From Microbacterium sp. CFH 31415 (GTDB taxonomy: Bacteria; Actinomycetota; Actinomycetes; Actinomycetales; Microbacteriaceae), in the NCBI RefSeq assembly GCF_022538185.1, contig NZ_JAKYXC010000005.1, forward strand, positions 124,001 through 188,000: DNA of 64,000 nucleotides, read 5' to 3'. Below, one piece after another: positions 63,118-64,000 of this stretch; within the stretch, counting starts at the first letter, position 1, and the number at the start of each line of letters is the position of its first letter. The notes under the pieces were generated by a model, which saw only the letters and a list, made by a program, of their open reading frames with translations, was not told the origin of the DNA and did no database searches. Made by a program: the position numbers and the translations under genes.

Positions 63118-63950
63118 TTCCCGACTACCTGCCCGAGCCTGGCACCGCACTGACTGGGAAGGTCGCCATCGTCACCGGCGCCGCCTCCGGCATCGGCGAA
63201 GCGGTCAGCCGCACCTACGCCGCAAACGGCGCCCGCGTCACCATGGTCGACATCGACACCGCCCGCCTGGCGGAAGTCGCCCAGGACATCCGCGACCGCG
63301 GCGGCGATGTCGTGGAGGTCGTCGCCGACGTCGTCGACGAAGACGCCGTGCGCGCGTTCTTCGCCGACACCGTCACCCGCTGGGGCCGGCTGGACTTGCT
63401 CATCAACAGCGCCGGACGCGACTCCCTGTCGCCCCCGGTCACCGAGGTCACCCTCGAGGAGTGGAACAAGACCATCGGCCCGAACCTGACCGGAGTGTTC
63501 CTCTGCTGCCGTGAAGCGTTCCTCATCATGGAGAAGCAGGAGAGCGGCGGACGCATCATCAACATGGGCTCGTCCTCGACCCGGGTTGCCTCCGGACCCG
63601 GGCACAGCCCGTACCGCGCGTCCAAGCACGGCATGCTCGGCTTCAGCAAGAACATCCTGCTGGAAGGTGTCGGGAAGAACATCGGCGTCACCGTCCTCAA
63701 CCCGTCCCACGTGCGCACCCCGATGACGGAGATCATCGACAAGGGCCTGTACGACGGAAACCTGCCGGCGTACACCGACGGCTGGCTGGACGAGCACGAG
63801 ATCGAGCACGGCATCGCCGCCAGCTGCATCGACGTGTCCAACGTGGCCGAGGCGTCACTGTACATCGCCACCCGTACCCCGGACGTCACCATCCCGACCT
63901 TCTCGCTGTACCCCACTCAGAAGGCGCACCGCTACGGCATGGAGGTCTGA
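63114..63950 (+). CDS. Short-chain dehydrogenase/reductase
   Basis: A 278-residue classical SDR with TGAASGIGEAV, NSAG, the catalytic Ser in NMGSSSTRVAS and YRASK. It probably oxidises a sugar or polyol in the imported-sugar pathway. The ATG overlaps the aldolase stop (ATGA). Confidence 0.93.
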   Translation: MIPDYLPEPGTALTGKVAIVTGAASGIGEAVSRTYAANGARVTMVDIDTARLAEVAQDIRDRGGDVVEVVADVVDEDAVRAFFADTVTRWGRLDLLINSAGRDSLSPPVTEVTLEEWNKTIGPNLTGVFLCCREAFLIMEKQESGGRIINMGSSSTRVASGPGHSPYRASKHGMLGFSKNILLEGVGKNIGVTVLNPSHVRTPMTEIIDKGLYDGNLPAYTDGWLDEHEIEHGIAASCIDVSNVAEASLYIATRTPDVTIPTFSLYPTQKAHRYGMEV

Positions 63951-63955
63951 CACGC

Positions 63956-64000
63956 ATGCGTGCCGCAGTGTTGCGCGATGTGCGCCGCATCGACGTCGCC
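63956..64000 (+). CDS. Alcohol dehydrogenase, N-terminal end (partial)
   Basis: ATG 63956, 5 bases after the SDR stop, opens MRAAVLRDVRRIDVA to the window edge. This is the usual start of zinc-type medium-chain dehydrogenases (MKAAVLxGPxxxxV). Only 15 codons are visible, so the product is likely but not certain. A headless relative is at 47820-48731. Confidence 0.6.
   Translation, partial: MRAAVLRDVRRIDVA

Overview
The window looks like chromosome from a high-GC actinobacterium of the Microbacteriaceae, close to Microbacterium, and near the replication origin. The 3' end of gyrB and all of gyrA open it. They are followed by a DUF3566 membrane protein, tRNA-Ile and tRNA-Ala, a cyclophilin, a rhomboid protease, crgA, a class E sortase, pabA and the actinobacterial growth and division operon fhaA-fhaB-pstP-rodA-pbpA-pknA-pknB. 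The genus is inferred from gene order and base composition; no 16S gene is present.

Region 1 (1-18.8 kb) is compact core genome. Genes often overlap by 4 bases and I saw no broken frames. It ends at tRNA-Leu(CAG), 18715-18798.

Region 2 (about 18.9-47.8 kb) is an accessory island. Each end carries a two-gene module on the minus strand: a tyrosine-recombinase-like gene overlapping by 4 bases a DDE-transposase-like gene. The left module is intact. The right one has lost the recombinase N-terminus where it abuts a decapitated alcohol dehydrogenase gene. Between them lie small regulators, several broken genes (XRE, DUF3800-like, helicase-associated-domain and subtilase remnants), a class III lanthipeptide locus (histidine kinase, LuxR-type response regulator, LanKC synthetase and a 39-residue precursor gene too short for usual ORF calling), and a 10-kb group of exported proteins. 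That group has three Tat substrates, three lipoproteins, two small cysteine-containing proteins and a 742-residue peptidoglycan-binding/DUF1906/lysozyme-like protein.

Region 3 (47.8-64 kb) is a carbohydrate catabolic region. Two IclR regulators precede a split transketolase, a PfkB-type sugar kinase (frameshifted in a C9 tract), an aldehyde dehydrogenase and an SDR. After a few unrelated or broken genes, a divergent promoter region separates a metallo-beta-lactamase fold protein and a shikimate-dehydrogenase-like enzyme from a sugar ABC importer, a KDPG-aldolase-like enzyme, an SDR and the start of an alcohol dehydrogenase. Together they suggest import, oxidation, phosphorylation and cleavage of an uncommon sugar or polyol. 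The substrate cannot be read from the sequence.

The clearest candidate for an undescribed system is the lanthipeptide locus. The paired recombinase/transposase modules and the exported-protein group come next. Several single-base frameshifts, some in G or C runs, occur only to the right of tRNA-Leu, so sequencing error should be excluded before calling those genes dead.
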